A stretch of DNA of 64,000 bases, from assembly GCF_014645735.1 (NCBI RefSeq), contig NZ_BMMH01000014.1:89224-153223 (forward strand), read 5' to 3'. Positions 34,421 to 43,177 of the stretch are shown piece by piece. The stretch comes from Nocardia jinanensis. GTDB taxonomy: Bacteria > Actinomycetota > Actinomycetes > Mycobacteriales > Mycobacteriaceae. A program made the position numbers and the translations under genes. Positions within the stretch are counted from its first letter, which is position 1, and every line of letters begins with the position of its first letter. Under the pieces are notes generated by a model that was not told the DNA's origin, made no database searches, and saw nothing but the letters and a program-made list of their open reading frames with translations.

Positions 34421-34732
34421 TCACCACGGGGTGACCGGAGGTTTCACCCAGAGCAGTTTCTCGTCGGTGTGATGCCGCGCGGCCGCCGGATGTCCGGGTC
34501 GACGTGCCGCCCACCGGGCCTTCTCGTCGAGTAGCTGCGCCACCGAATGCCAGGTCTCCTCGGAGCTCGGCGGATTGGCCCCCGCTGCCCGGGCGAGCTT
34601 GCGCCGCGCCGCGGCCGGCATGCCGAGGAGTTCGGAACCCGAGATATCCCGGTCCCACAGATATCCGGCCAGCTGCCGCGCCTTGGCGGCCCGACCGGCC
34701 TCCGCAGCCGGGGAATGCGCGTAATCGGCCAT
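34421..34732 (-). CDS. hypothetical protein, small and helical
   Basis: A 103-residue soluble protein with no recognised domain. It is rich in Ala, Arg and Trp, with predicted helices (RAAKARQLAGYLWDRDIS, RRKLARAAGA, LLDEKARWAARR). The ATG at 34732 is the first that keeps the charged helical character throughout, with GGACA ahead as a weak ribosome site. Composition and clean termination just beyond a shared hairpin support it as real; the function is unknown. Confidence 0.55.
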   Translation of the reverse strand: MADYAHSPAAEAGRAAKARQLAGYLWDRDISGSELLGMPAAARRKLARAAGANPPSSEETWHSVAQLLDEKARWAARRPGHPAAARHHTDEKLLWVKPPVTPW

Positions 34733-35129
34733 GAGCAAGTGTCCTCGGAAATCGGTACCTGGAGAACAGTATTCCCCCCGCCGCTCCGGGCATTGCCAGG
34801 GGCACCGAGACGGGAAATGCGCGGTGCCGCCCGAATCGGACGGCACCGCGCACCCACCTCATTGTGGTCCCCGCTGATGCAGCGGGCCTCCGCGACCGTG
34901 CGCCGTTGCGCGGTGCGGACGATCTGCAGGGTTCGCGGTCATCGGCCGGGACGACTCTGTCCCGGCCCGGGATGTCCGGGACCCCTCATCGTGGTCTCGT
35001 CATCCGGGAGTCCGCCGTGGCCGGCGCCCCATTGCGCCGCCCTGCCGATCCTGGAGTGCGCACCGGATTCGCAGGAATCCGGACTACTCCGCAAAATCTG
35101 GAGTCATCGAGCCCCGACCGCGGTCGTGA
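34733..35129. other. intergenic region, no gene seen
   Basis: About 400 bases upstream of the small hypothetical gene. Both strands have only short open frames with poor coding character. It presumably holds the promoter of that gene. No repeat or RNA structure stood out. Confidence 0.45.
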
Positions 35130-35153
35130 GCCCCGCCCCGCCGGAGGCGGGGC
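35130..35153 (-). terminator. terminator after the transglycosylase gene
   Basis: GCCCCGCC (35130-35137) and GGCGGGGC (35146-35153) form a stem seven bases past the stop at 35161. Confidence 0.6.
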
Positions 35154-35160
35154 AGATCAC

Positions 35161-35805
35161 TCAGTACGCGCCGAAGACGTTGTCCATCGAGCCGTACCTG
35201 TGGAAGGCGTAGTTGCAGGCCGCCGCGATGTTGGAGACCGGGTTCCATACGTCGAACGCGGTGCCGGGCACGTGGTAGGCGGCGAAGGTGGGGTCGATCA
35301 CCTGTAGCAGGCCCTTGGAGGGGATGCCCATGACGGCGTTCGAGTCCCACAGGTTGATGGCCGCCGGGTCGCCCGAGGACTCACGCAGGATGTTGCGCTT
35401 GATCGAGTCGTAGCTGCCGGGGATACCGTTCGCGGCCATGATGTCCATGGCTTCCTGGATCCAGCCGTCCAGGTTGTTGGGGTAGGCCGGAGCGGGGGCC
35501 GGGGCGGGCGCTGCTTCGGGGGCCGGTTCCGGGGCCGGAGCGAAGGCCGCTTCGGGGGCGGGCGCCGGGGCCGGGATGATCTCCGCTTCGGGAGCGGGGG
35601 CCGCGATGGCGGCTGCCTCGGCGGTGGTCGCGGCGGCGGCAGGTGCCTGCTCGGCGACCATGGCGACCCGGCTGGGGGCACTGTCGTCGGCCATGGAGAC
35701 CGCGGAGGAGGCGGTTACGGCGACGATGCCGGCCGTGGCGAGGGCGAAGCCGATGGCTTCACGCTTGGTACGGCGGCGCAGGCTGGTGAAACGGTGGGAA
35801 GACAT
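35161..35805 (-). CDS. secreted lytic transglycosylase (SLT fold) with Ala/Pro-rich linker
   Basis: A 214-residue exported protein. A basic N-terminus and hydrophobic segment (about residues 15-38) form a signal peptide. Residues about 55-108 are a repetitive Pro-Ala-Glu linker. The C-terminal ~100 residues form a lysozyme-like SLT domain with catalytic Glu in NILRESSGDPAAIN and the conserved SKGLLQVIDPTFAAY. It cleaves peptidoglycan glycan strands, probably in cell-wall remodelling, as the Rpf and transglycosylase families of mycobacteria do. A 734-bp region lies upstream. Confidence 0.92.
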   Translation of the reverse strand: MSSHRFTSLRRRTKREAIGFALATAGIVAVTASSAVSMADDSAPSRVAMVAEQAPAAAATTAEAAAIAAPAPEAEIIPAPAPAPEAAFAPAPEPAPEAAPAPAPAPAYPNNLDGWIQEAMDIMAANGIPGSYDSIKRNILRESSGDPAAINLWDSNAVMGIPSKGLLQVIDPTFAAYHVPGTAFDVWNPVSNIAAACNYAFHRYGSMDNVFGAY

Positions 35806-36539
35806 GATCGGATTCGGTTCCTTGTCGGGTCTCGGGATCCTGCCCGGTTCGGGCAGCACGGATCTTCGGCGCGGGCCGGTGGCTCGCAATCCGGAAAATA
35901 TGACTGTGCTGTTGTCGGGTTCTTTTGTGTGACACCGAACGCAGGCTGGTTCGGGTCCGGATGGCGCATCTTGCGGTTACCGGGTGGTTTCCCGGTCCGT
36001 TGCGCCCGCAGGAACTCCACGCTGTGGTGAAGTCGAGTGGACTCGGGTTCGGCTATCGCGATACCGTTTGTGGTTGTCGCGCCGGCGAGTTTCGCGGTTG
36101 TTTCCAACCTTGTGTCCACAACATCGCGGACTAGCCGAACTTCAGGTCTTTTCGGACCGGATCTCAGAATGGTCACAAGAGGTGAACAGCAGGTAAACGG
36201 AACCTGAGAGAATGCTAAGTGCGATCTTGAAGTCCGAAATGAACGCGTTGCACCACTGTTTCGACCTGGGGGAATGTCCCTAAACCTCTTGTGGCGGAGG
36301 CCACAAAATTTCTGAACGGTAACGGTGGATCCAGGTGTTCGTGATGGTTCCGTGATCGAGAAAACGTGCTGGCCCCGGCCCCACCGCAAGTGTTCGGTAA
36401 CCCCGGTCGGGACCGGTTTCCGGGCCCGTATGCGCTTCGGGGGTGGAAGCGCGCCGTGGCGAAATGGTGTGATGAGGTCCTGTAGGCCCAGCGGCCGGGT
36501 CGCCGCCGGGCCGGACCGATATCGGAAAGAGGGCCCGCG
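35806..36539. other. long divergent intergenic region between transglycosylase and fadH-like genes
   Basis: 734 bases, less GC-rich than its surroundings, with no credible gene. It holds promoters for both directions. A perfect stem TTGTGGC/GCCACAA (36289-36295/36300-36306, loop GGAG) followed by an AT-rich run lies near 36.3 kb. The minus-strand leader of the transglycosylase gene contains several GC-rich dyads that could fold. I could not fit it to a known riboswitch. Confidence 0.5.
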
Positions 36540-38579
36540 ATGTACTCGACGACGAGTTATCCGCAGCTGTTCACCCCACTCGAAGTCGGGAGTACCACCC
36601 TGCGCAACAGGGTGGTCATGGGATCGATGCACACCGGTCTGGAGGACCGGGCCTGGGACGCCAACCGGCTGGCCGCCTACTTCGCCGAACGCGCGCGCGG
36701 CGGCGTCGGCCTCATCATCACCGGTGGTTACGCCCCCAATCGCACCGGTTGGCTGCTACCTTTCGGTGCGAAACTGACCAACCGGACCGAGGCTTATCGG
36801 CATCGGGCCATCACCCGTGCGGTACACGCCGCCGGGGGAAAGATCGCGCTGCAGATCCTGCACGCCGGACGCTACGCCTACGTCCCCGGCAGTGTGTCCG
36901 CCTCGTCGATCAAAGCGCCGATCAATCCGTTCCGCCCGCGCGCGTTATCGGATCGCGGAATTCGCCGAACCATCGACGATTACGTTCGCTGCGCCGAACT
37001 CGCCCGGCTCGGGGGATACGACGGTGTCGAAATCATGGGCGGTGAGGGTTATTTCATCAATCAATTCCTCGCCCCGCGTACGAATAAACGTAATGATCGC
37101 TGGGGTGGTTCAGCGGAGAACCGTCGGCGGCTCGCGGTGGAGATCGTCCGGCGTACCCGCGCCGCGGTCGGTCCCGATTTCCTGATCGTATTCCGTCTAT
37201 CGATGGCGGAATTGGTGGAGAACGGCCAGACGTTCGAAGAGATCCTCGCACTCGCCCGGGAACTGGAAATCGCGGGTGTCAGCATTCTCAATACGGATAT
37301 CGGCTGGCACGAGGCGCGGGTGCCGACGATCGTGACCTCCGTACCTCGCGCGGCCTTCGTCGAATTCACCGCGAAGGTCACCGCGGCGGTGGGGATCCCG
37401 GTATGCGCGTCGAACCGCATCAATATGCCCGAGATCGCCGAGGAGATCCTGACCCGCGGCGATGCCCAGCTGATCTCCCTGGCCAGGCCGCTGCTGGCCG
37501 ACCCGGAATGGGCGGACAAGGCAGCCACCGGACGCACCGACGAGATCAATACCTGTATCGCCTGTAATCAGGCCTGTCTCGACCACGCCTTCCAGCACCG
37601 CACGGTGTCGTGCCTGCTGAACCCACGGGCCGGCCGGGAAACCGAACTCACGCTGCTGCCCACCCGGCGCGCGAAGAGTATCGCGGTGGTCGGAGCCGGA
37701 CCGGCCGGTCTGTCGGCGGCGGTGAACCTCGCCGAGCGCGGTCACCGGGTCGATCTCTTCGAAGCCCTGGACCGGATCGGCGGGCAGTTCGATATCGCGC
37801 GCCGGATCCCGGGGAAGGAGGAATTCGACGAGTCGATTCGTTACTTCACCCGCAAACTCGAACTCACCGGCGTGCAGGTGCATCTGAGCACCCGTGTCAC
37901 CGCCGCCGAACTGATCGATCGCCGGTACGACGAGGTCGTCCTGGCGACAGGTGTCCGGCCCCGGATCCCCGATATCCCGGGTATCGACCATCCGATGGTG
38001 CTCTCGTACGCGGAATTGGTGCGGGACGGGAAACCGGTGGGCAAGCGGGTCGCGGTGATCGGCGCGGGCGGTATCGGGTTCGATGTGAGCGAATATCTGA
38101 TCGTCGACGGTCACCCCACGCTGAAACCCGACGAGTGGCGCCAGGAATGGGGTGTCGATCCCGATGACGAACAGGTACGCGGCCAGTTGCGGGAAGCCCG
38201 CCCGTCGCCCGCGGCGCGTGAGGTCGTCCTGCTGCAGCGCAAGGAAACGTCGTTCGGGAAGGGGCTCGGCAGGACGACCGGCTGGGTGCACCGTGCGGCA
38301 CTGAAGGCGAAAGGGGTCGAACAGATCGGCGGCGTGAACTACGAGCGGATCGACGACGAAGGCCTGCACATCAGCTTCGGCCCGAAGCGTGAGCGGCCCC
38401 GGGTGCTCGGGGTCGACAATGTGATCGTCTGCGCCGGCCAGGAATCGGTGCGCGAACTCGAATCGGAGCTGACCGCGGCGGGTGTGCCGACTCATCTGAT
38501 CGGCGGTGCCGAACTGGCCGCCGAACTCGATGCCGAACGTGCCATCGAACAGGGCACTCGGCTGGCGGCTCGACTGTGA
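36540..38579 (+). CDS. fadH: 2,4-dienoyl-CoA reductase-like NADH:flavin oxidoreductase
   Basis: A 679-residue protein of the FadH/old-yellow-enzyme class. The N-terminal TIM barrel binds FMN (residues 1-330, with QILHAGRYA and GYDGVEIMGGEGYFINQF). A [4Fe-4S] site follows in CIACNQACLDHAF and SCLLNP (about 340-360). The C-terminal half binds FAD and NADPH through GAGPAGLSAA and GAGGIGFD. It reduces 2,4-dienoyl-CoA during breakdown of polyunsaturated acids; the length matches the family. AGAGGG precedes the ATG. A close homologue with another enal or steroid substrate remains possible. Confidence 0.9.
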   Translation: MYSTTSYPQLFTPLEVGSTTLRNRVVMGSMHTGLEDRAWDANRLAAYFAERARGGVGLIITGGYAPNRTGWLLPFGAKLTNRTEAYRHRAITRAVHAAGGKIALQILHAGRYAYVPGSVSASSIKAPINPFRPRALSDRGIRRTIDDYVRCAELARLGGYDGVEIMGGEGYFINQFLAPRTNKRNDRWGGSAENRRRLAVEIVRRTRAAVGPDFLIVFRLSMAELVENGQTFEEILALARELEIAGVSILNTDIGWHEARVPTIVTSVPRAAFVEFTAKVTAAVGIPVCASNRINMPEIAEEILTRGDAQLISLARPLLADPEWADKAATGRTDEINTCIACNQACLDHAFQHRTVSCLLNPRAGRETELTLLPTRRAKSIAVVGAGPAGLSAAVNLAERGHRVDLFEALDRIGGQFDIARRIPGKEEFDESIRYFTRKLELTGVQVHLSTRVTAAELIDRRYDEVVLATGVRPRIPDIPGIDHPMVLSYAELVRDGKPVGKRVAVIGAGGIGFDVSEYLIVDGHPTLKPDEWRQEWGVDPDDEQVRGQLREARPSPAAREVVLLQRKETSFGKGLGRTTGWVHRAALKAKGVEQIGGVNYERIDDEGLHISFGPKRERPRVLGVDNVIVCAGQESVRELESELTAAGVPTHLIGGAELAAELDAERAIEQGTRLAARL

Positions 38580-38589
38580 CGACCGGGCC

Positions 38590-38618
38590 GGTCCGCGCGA
38601 AAAAGGTCCGCGCGGACC
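38590..38618 (+). terminator. terminator hairpin after the fadH-like gene
   Basis: GGTCCGCGCG (38590-38599) pairs with CGCGCGGACC (38609-38618) around an A-rich loop, ten bases after the stop. Confidence 0.65.
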
Positions 38619-38705
38619 GCCCGGCGGGCCGATAAATCCGCTTTTCCGGTCGTACGGCGCGCGGTAAGGTGGCGGCTTTGTGTCCGCGCGAAGCAGGGGG
38701 TGACC

Positions 38706-39533
38706 GTGTCGGCCACATCGGTCGATCTCCGGGGTACGGCCGGTGTCTACCGGCGGCTGCTGGTGGCCGGGTTCCGCCGGCAATGGCGTTACAAGCTGGC
38801 CATGTTCGCCGGGCTGTTCACCAACTGTGTGTTCGGGTTCGTCCGCGCGGCGGTGATGGTCGCCGCGATAGACGCCACGGGTGGGTTCGGAGGGTACGAC
38901 GCGGGCAGTATCGGTGCCTACGTGTGGATCTCCCAGGGCCTGCTCGGAGCTCTGCAGTTCATGGCCGCGGAACTCGAACTGGCCGAACGGATCCGCACCG
39001 GTGATATCGCTGTCGACTTCCTGCGACCGGTGGATGTGCAACTGGGCAATCTCGCCTCCGATCTCGGCCGCGCGCTGTGCACACTGATCCCGCGTGGTAT
39101 CCCGAGCCTGCTGGTCGGTGCGCTCACCTTCGGGCTCGCGCTCCCCAGCACCCCCGAGTCCTATCTGCTCGGGCTCTTCAGTGTGGTTCTCGCCGCGGCG
39201 ATCTCGTTCCTGTCCCTGTTCGTGCTCACCACCGTCGGATTCTGGGTCGTGGAGACCCGGGGGCTGCGGACGCTCTATCAGACCTGCGGCCCCTTCCTCG
39301 CCGGGCTGTTCGTCCCGGTGCACGTCTTCCCGGACTGGCTGCGGGCAATCGCTGGATGCACGCCGTTCCCGTCGATGCTGCAGGTGCCGGTGGATGTGCT
39401 CTCCGGACGGGTGGCCGGCTGGGATGCGGCGCACCTGGTGGGCACCCAGATCTTCTGGCTGCTGGTCGTCCTGGCGCTGGGCCGGGTCCTGCTGGCCGCC
39501 GGCCGCCGGAGGCTGGAGGTGCAGGGTGGTTGA
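38706..39533 (+). CDS. ABC-2 transporter permease (COG4587-like), first of three-gene exporter
   Basis: A 275-residue membrane protein with six predicted spans, resembling the COG4587 permeases that occur with a COG3694 permease and a COG4586 ATPase. Conserved text includes RWQYKLAMF-like RQWRYKLAMFAGLF, RTGDIAVDFLRPVD and PFPSMLQVPVDVLSG. AGGGGG ends five bases before the GTG at 38706; the GTG at 38700 overlaps it. A TAAGGT hexamer at 38665-38670 may be the -10. The substrate is not identifiable. Confidence 0.87.
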   Translation: MSATSVDLRGTAGVYRRLLVAGFRRQWRYKLAMFAGLFTNCVFGFVRAAVMVAAIDATGGFGGYDAGSIGAYVWISQGLLGALQFMAAELELAERIRTGDIAVDFLRPVDVQLGNLASDLGRALCTLIPRGIPSLLVGALTFGLALPSTPESYLLGLFSVVLAAAISFLSLFVLTTVGFWVVETRGLRTLYQTCGPFLAGLFVPVHVFPDWLRAIAGCTPFPSMLQVPVDVLSGRVAGWDAAHLVGTQIFWLLVVLALGRVLLAAGRRRLEVQGG

Positions 39534-40374
39534 GACAGCTGTCCATCCGGCGGAGGGCCGGCGTATCCCGGTGGGTAGCCGATTCGGTCCCTATGCGGCG
39601 GTGCTGAGCTCACGTATCCGGTCGCAGCGCGCCTACCGGCTGTCCTTCGCCAGCGATATGGCGGGGGCGACCATGGTCGGGTTGGTCGAGTTCGCCGAGG
39701 TATGGGTGGTGTTCCACCAGGCGAAGGTGCTCGGCGGCCTGGATCTGGATGCCGCACTGCTGCTGTTCGGCCTGAGCAACTCGGCCTTCGCACTGGCCCA
39801 GCTGGTGTTCGGGCACCTCGACAAACTGCCGGGACTCATCCGTCTCGGCATGCTCGATATCTACCATCTGCGCCCGCAACCGGTTCTGCTGCAATTGGTG
39901 ACCAGCGATTTCTCGCTGCGCCGCCTGGCCCGGGCCGCGGTCGCGGTGGTGGTGCTGACCGTCGGGCTGGTGCGCAACGATATCGATTGGTCGGCCGCGG
40001 CGGTGGTGCTGATCGCGTCGACGGTGCTGAGCGGCATCGTCTTGTTCGGCGGACTGTTCGTGGTGGCCGCGGGCTGCCAGTTCTTCCTCATCGACGGGGC
40101 GGAGCTGACCAACAGTTTCACCTACGGCGGCTCCTTCGCGGCGACCCAGCCCGCGTCGGTCTTTCCCACCCCGTTGAAATTGTTGTTCTGCATCGCGATA
40201 CCGGTGGCGTTCACCGCCTACCTCCCGACGCTGGCACTGCTGGACCTGCCCGGCCCGCCCGGCATGCCGCCCTGGCTCGCCTGGTGCGCGCCGCTGGCAG
40301 CGGGGTGGGTGTGGGTGCTGGCGTGGGTGATGTGGCGGATCGGGACGAGGCACTATCAGAGTGGCGGTGGTTGA
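39526..40374 (+). CDS. ABC-2 transporter permease (COG3694-like), second subunit
   Basis: A 282-residue membrane protein with six predicted spans, partner of the preceding permease. GGAGG at 39515-39519 serves the GTG at 39526, and the start overlaps the end of the first permease by eight bases, indicating coupled translation. Features typical of the family include LGMLDIYHLRPQP and the loop before LFCIAIPVAFTAYLP. The 3' end overlaps the ATPase gene. Confidence 0.87.
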   Translation: MVETAVHPAEGRRIPVGSRFGPYAAVLSSRIRSQRAYRLSFASDMAGATMVGLVEFAEVWVVFHQAKVLGGLDLDAALLLFGLSNSAFALAQLVFGHLDKLPGLIRLGMLDIYHLRPQPVLLQLVTSDFSLRRLARAAVAVVVLTVGLVRNDIDWSAAAVVLIASTVLSGIVLFGGLFVVAAGCQFFLIDGAELTNSFTYGGSFAATQPASVFPTPLKLLFCIAIPVAFTAYLPTLALLDLPGPPGMPPWLAWCAPLAAGWVWVLAWVMWRIGTRHYQSGGG

Positions 40375-41362
40375 GATGGGATTCGACAGTACGGCCGGCG
40401 AAACGGTTATCGATATCGACGGGCTGACCCGCTGTTTCACCCGCCGGACCGGGAAAGGTCTGCGCTCGCGGCGTGCGGTGGTCACCGCGGTCGATGCCAT
40501 GAGCTTCCGGGTCGAGCGGGGTGCGGCGGTCGGCTATATCGGCGCCAACGGTGCCGGTAAATCCACCACGATCAAGATGCTCACCGGCATCCTGGTCCCG
40601 ACCTCCGGCTCGGTGCGCACCTGCGGACTGGAGCCCATCCGGCAACGCCGGGAGCTGGCGAGCCGGATCGGGGTCGTCTTCGGGCAGCGCTCCCAGCTGT
40701 GGTGGGATCTTCCGCTGCGGGAATCGTTCACGATCCTGGCCGCGATCCACCGATTGGAACCCGCGGCCGGGCGATTACGCACCGCAGAGTTGGTCGAGCA
40801 GCTGGAAATGGCCGATACACTCGACACTCCGGTCCGCCAGCTGTCGCTGGGACAGCGAATGCGTGCCGAGGTCGCGGCGGCGCTGTTGCATTCGCCGGAG
40901 TTGATCATCCTGGACGAACCGACCATCGGACTCGATGTGCTCTCCAAACAGCGGCTGCGCGAATTTTTGCGTGCCGAGCGATCCGAACGCGGCACCACCC
41001 TCGTCCTGACAACACACGATATGGGTGATATCGAGCGACTCTGCGATCGCGTGCTGGTGGTGGACCACGGGCGACTGGCCTACGACGGTTCGTTGCCGGG
41101 TCTGGGCGCGACGGTCGGCGCGCAGCGGATGCTGGTCGTCGATCTCACCGCGCCCACCCGGGCCCTGGACGGGCTGCCCGGTGCGGAACTCATCTCCTAC
41201 GAGGCGGAAGGTATGCGGCAGCGGCTGGCCTTCGACGCCGATACGACCACCGCCGCGCAGCTGCTGGCCGAGGTATCGGCGCTGGCCGAGGTGCGTGATC
41301 TCTCGATCGAGGAACCCGATATCGAGGACATCGTGCGGCGGCTCTACGAGTCGGCCCGCTGA
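40361..41362 (+). CDS. ABC transporter ATPase (COG4586-like), third subunit
   Basis: A 333-residue ATP-binding subunit. Walker A is GANGAGKST, the Q loop GVVFGQRSQLWWDL is characteristic of COG4586, the signature is LSLGQRMRAE and Walker B is LIILDEPTIGLD with His in TTHDMGD. The C-terminal 100 residues are the usual extension. The start at GTG 40361 overlaps the second permease; an ATG at 40376 just after its stop is an equal candidate. The three proteins form one exporter. Confidence 0.92.
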   Translation: MAVVEMGFDSTAGETVIDIDGLTRCFTRRTGKGLRSRRAVVTAVDAMSFRVERGAAVGYIGANGAGKSTTIKMLTGILVPTSGSVRTCGLEPIRQRRELASRIGVVFGQRSQLWWDLPLRESFTILAAIHRLEPAAGRLRTAELVEQLEMADTLDTPVRQLSLGQRMRAEVAAALLHSPELIILDEPTIGLDVLSKQRLREFLRAERSERGTTLVLTTHDMGDIERLCDRVLVVDHGRLAYDGSLPGLGATVGAQRMLVVDLTAPTRALDGLPGAELISYEAEGMRQRLAFDADTTTAAQLLAEVSALAEVRDLSIEEPDIEDIVRRLYESAR

Positions 41363-41369
41363 ACGCGCG

Positions 41370-41398
41370 GTGCCGGGCCCCAGTGGGGGACCCGGCAC
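41370..41398. terminator. terminator between ABC ATPase and L,D-transpeptidase
   Basis: GTGCCGGG (41370-41377) pairs with CCCGGCAC (41391-41398), with further C/G pairing inside, between convergent genes. Confidence 0.7.
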
Positions 41399-41418
41399 CG
41401 GTCGGTCTCGAACCAACG

Positions 41419-42624
41419 TTACGTCTGGGCGTTGCCCGCTTTCCACTCCGACCACGGGATGTTCCAGTCACCCAGGCCGTCGGTTCCGGAGAGCACCGGG
41501 CCGACGGTATTGGTCACGATGGCGATATCACCGCGTTTGGCCGTGTTGTACACCCATTGGGCGTCCTCGGGGCTGAGGTTCAGGCACCCGTGGCTGGTGT
41601 TGGTATTGCCCTGCGCGCCCAGCGACCACGGGGCCGAATGGAAGAAGATCCCGCTGTAGGACATCCGGGTGGCCCAGTCCACGTCGGTCCGATACCCGGC
41701 GGGGGAGTTCACCGCGACACCGTAGGTGGAGGAGTCCATGACGATGTGCTCATGCCGGTCGGCCAGGATGTACACACCGTTGTTGGTGGGGGTGTCGTCC
41801 TTACCCATAGAGGTCGGCATCGTGCGGATGACCTGGCCGTTCTTCTCGACCGTGACCATCTTCGTATTGTCGTCGGCCTTGAAGACCGTCGCATCGCCGA
41901 TGACGAAGTTCGAATGGATGTCGTCCTGGCCGTAGAGCCCGTTGCCGAGGTCCTTGCCGTAGACGTTCACATCGATCGTCACCTTGGTGCCGGCGTTCCA
42001 GAAATGTTCGGGCCGCCAGCGGACCTCGCGGTTGTTCACCCAGTAGAACGCGCCCTCCACCGGCGGATCGGTTTTGATGGTGATGGCGTCCTGCGCGGCC
42101 GAGCGGTTGGGAATGTTCTCGTCGAACTGGACCGCGACGGGCTGGCCGATACCGACGACCTCGCCCTCGCCCGGCACCAGGTAGGGCTTGGTGACATTGC
42201 CGGGCGCCGTTGTGGTGAAACTCATACCGGCGGTGGAAGCGCCGCCCAGCCCGTTGGCCCGGGCCTGCAGCCGGTAGGTCTTGCTGTAGCCCAGTGGCTC
42301 GGTGGTGGACCAGCTGCGGCCGTCGGGCGCGAGCTGGCCGGCCACCGGCTGATCATCCGGATTGAGCAGGTCGACCTCGGTGAACAGGCCGTCGGTGATC
42401 TCGAACTTCATCCCCGCGGCCGGCGAGACACCGATATCGCCGTCCTTGACGGGAGCCACGAGCTTGGGCTTGATCAACTCGGTGATGGGATTGCGGTCGA
42501 TGGCGACAGTCCCGTCCGAGGCCTCCGAGGACGAACAACCGGTCAGCACCATCGCGACCAATGTGACCAGGACCAGCGGTCCGAGTATCCAACGGACCGG
42601 CCTACACCGATCACCTGTACGCAT
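41419..42624 (-). CDS. ldtB: L,D-transpeptidase lipoprotein (LdtB/LdtMt2-like)
   Basis: A 401-residue envelope enzyme that makes 3-3 cross-links in peptidoglycan and resists most beta-lactams except carbapenems. It has a type II signal with lipobox LTGC (Cys30), two immunoglobulin-like domains (about residues 50-250) and a C-terminal YkuD domain. The catalytic motif is HSAPWSLGAQGNTNTSHGC, with the nucleophilic Cys in SHGC. Architecture and the neighbourhood of fas, bcp and orn match M. tuberculosis Rv2518c. GGGG precedes the ATG. Confidence 0.94.
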   Translation of the reverse strand: MRTGDRCRPVRWILGPLVLVTLVAMVLTGCSSSEASDGTVAIDRNPITELIKPKLVAPVKDGDIGVSPAAGMKFEITDGLFTEVDLLNPDDQPVAGQLAPDGRSWSTTEPLGYSKTYRLQARANGLGGASTAGMSFTTTAPGNVTKPYLVPGEGEVVGIGQPVAVQFDENIPNRSAAQDAITIKTDPPVEGAFYWVNNREVRWRPEHFWNAGTKVTIDVNVYGKDLGNGLYGQDDIHSNFVIGDATVFKADDNTKMVTVEKNGQVIRTMPTSMGKDDTPTNNGVYILADRHEHIVMDSSTYGVAVNSPAGYRTDVDWATRMSYSGIFFHSAPWSLGAQGNTNTSHGCLNLSPEDAQWVYNTAKRGDIAIVTNTVGPVLSGTDGLGDWNIPWSEWKAGNAQT

Positions 42625-42928
42625 ATCAACCCCGTTTCAAGTCACGGCGCACCCGCTACGCGCCGATGGCTTCGGATCCGACCGATTACCAGCTCACCTC
42701 GACCCACGGCGGCGGGATCGGTCGAGACCACGTCCAACCATTCTGCCAGCCGTACCGGGGTGATCCCAACCGTCGGGGATCACGCCGGTGCCACTGGCAC
42801 ACCTGGACATAGGCTTCCGCTCGCCTTCCGTTACGTGTCGGCCGGCTCACACCCGGCCGGCCCACTATCGATTTCACTTCTGCGGCCCGAGCCTGTTAAT
42901 GTCTGTCCCGCACCGATCGACGGGGCAC
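42625..42928. other. intergenic region, no gene seen
   Basis: 304 bases between the transpeptidase start and tRNA-Lys. It must carry both promoters. No open frame of convincing composition was found. Confidence 0.45.
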
Positions 42929-43001
<73 letters not shown>

Positions 43002-43164
43002 CTTCGAGTCGAAAGACATTTCCGACTATAGGGTTTGCGCTCGGCACCCGTACATTCGACAGCCTCAGACGTGATCAACCCGCTATCTCGCCGTATTTCG
43101 ACCGTGGCTCCGGCCCGGTCACAAGCCCTTCTGCCGTAGCCCGGCCGGTACGCCACGGATCCGT

Positions 43165-43170
43165 TAGGGT
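43165..43170 (+). promoter_or_regulatory. -10 element of a leaderless promoter (UMF1-type MFS gene)
   Basis: TAGGGT ends seven bases before the ATG at 43178. Confidence 0.5.
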
Positions 43171-43177
43171 GCGCGGT

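Noticed and set aside
35941..36070. Possible ydaO-type c-di-AMP riboswitch before the transglycosylase gene (GCCGAACCC and GTAACC text on the minus strand)
   Set aside because: The closing P1 helix and the GCTAACC-type 3' core do not pair as required, so I could not support the assignment.
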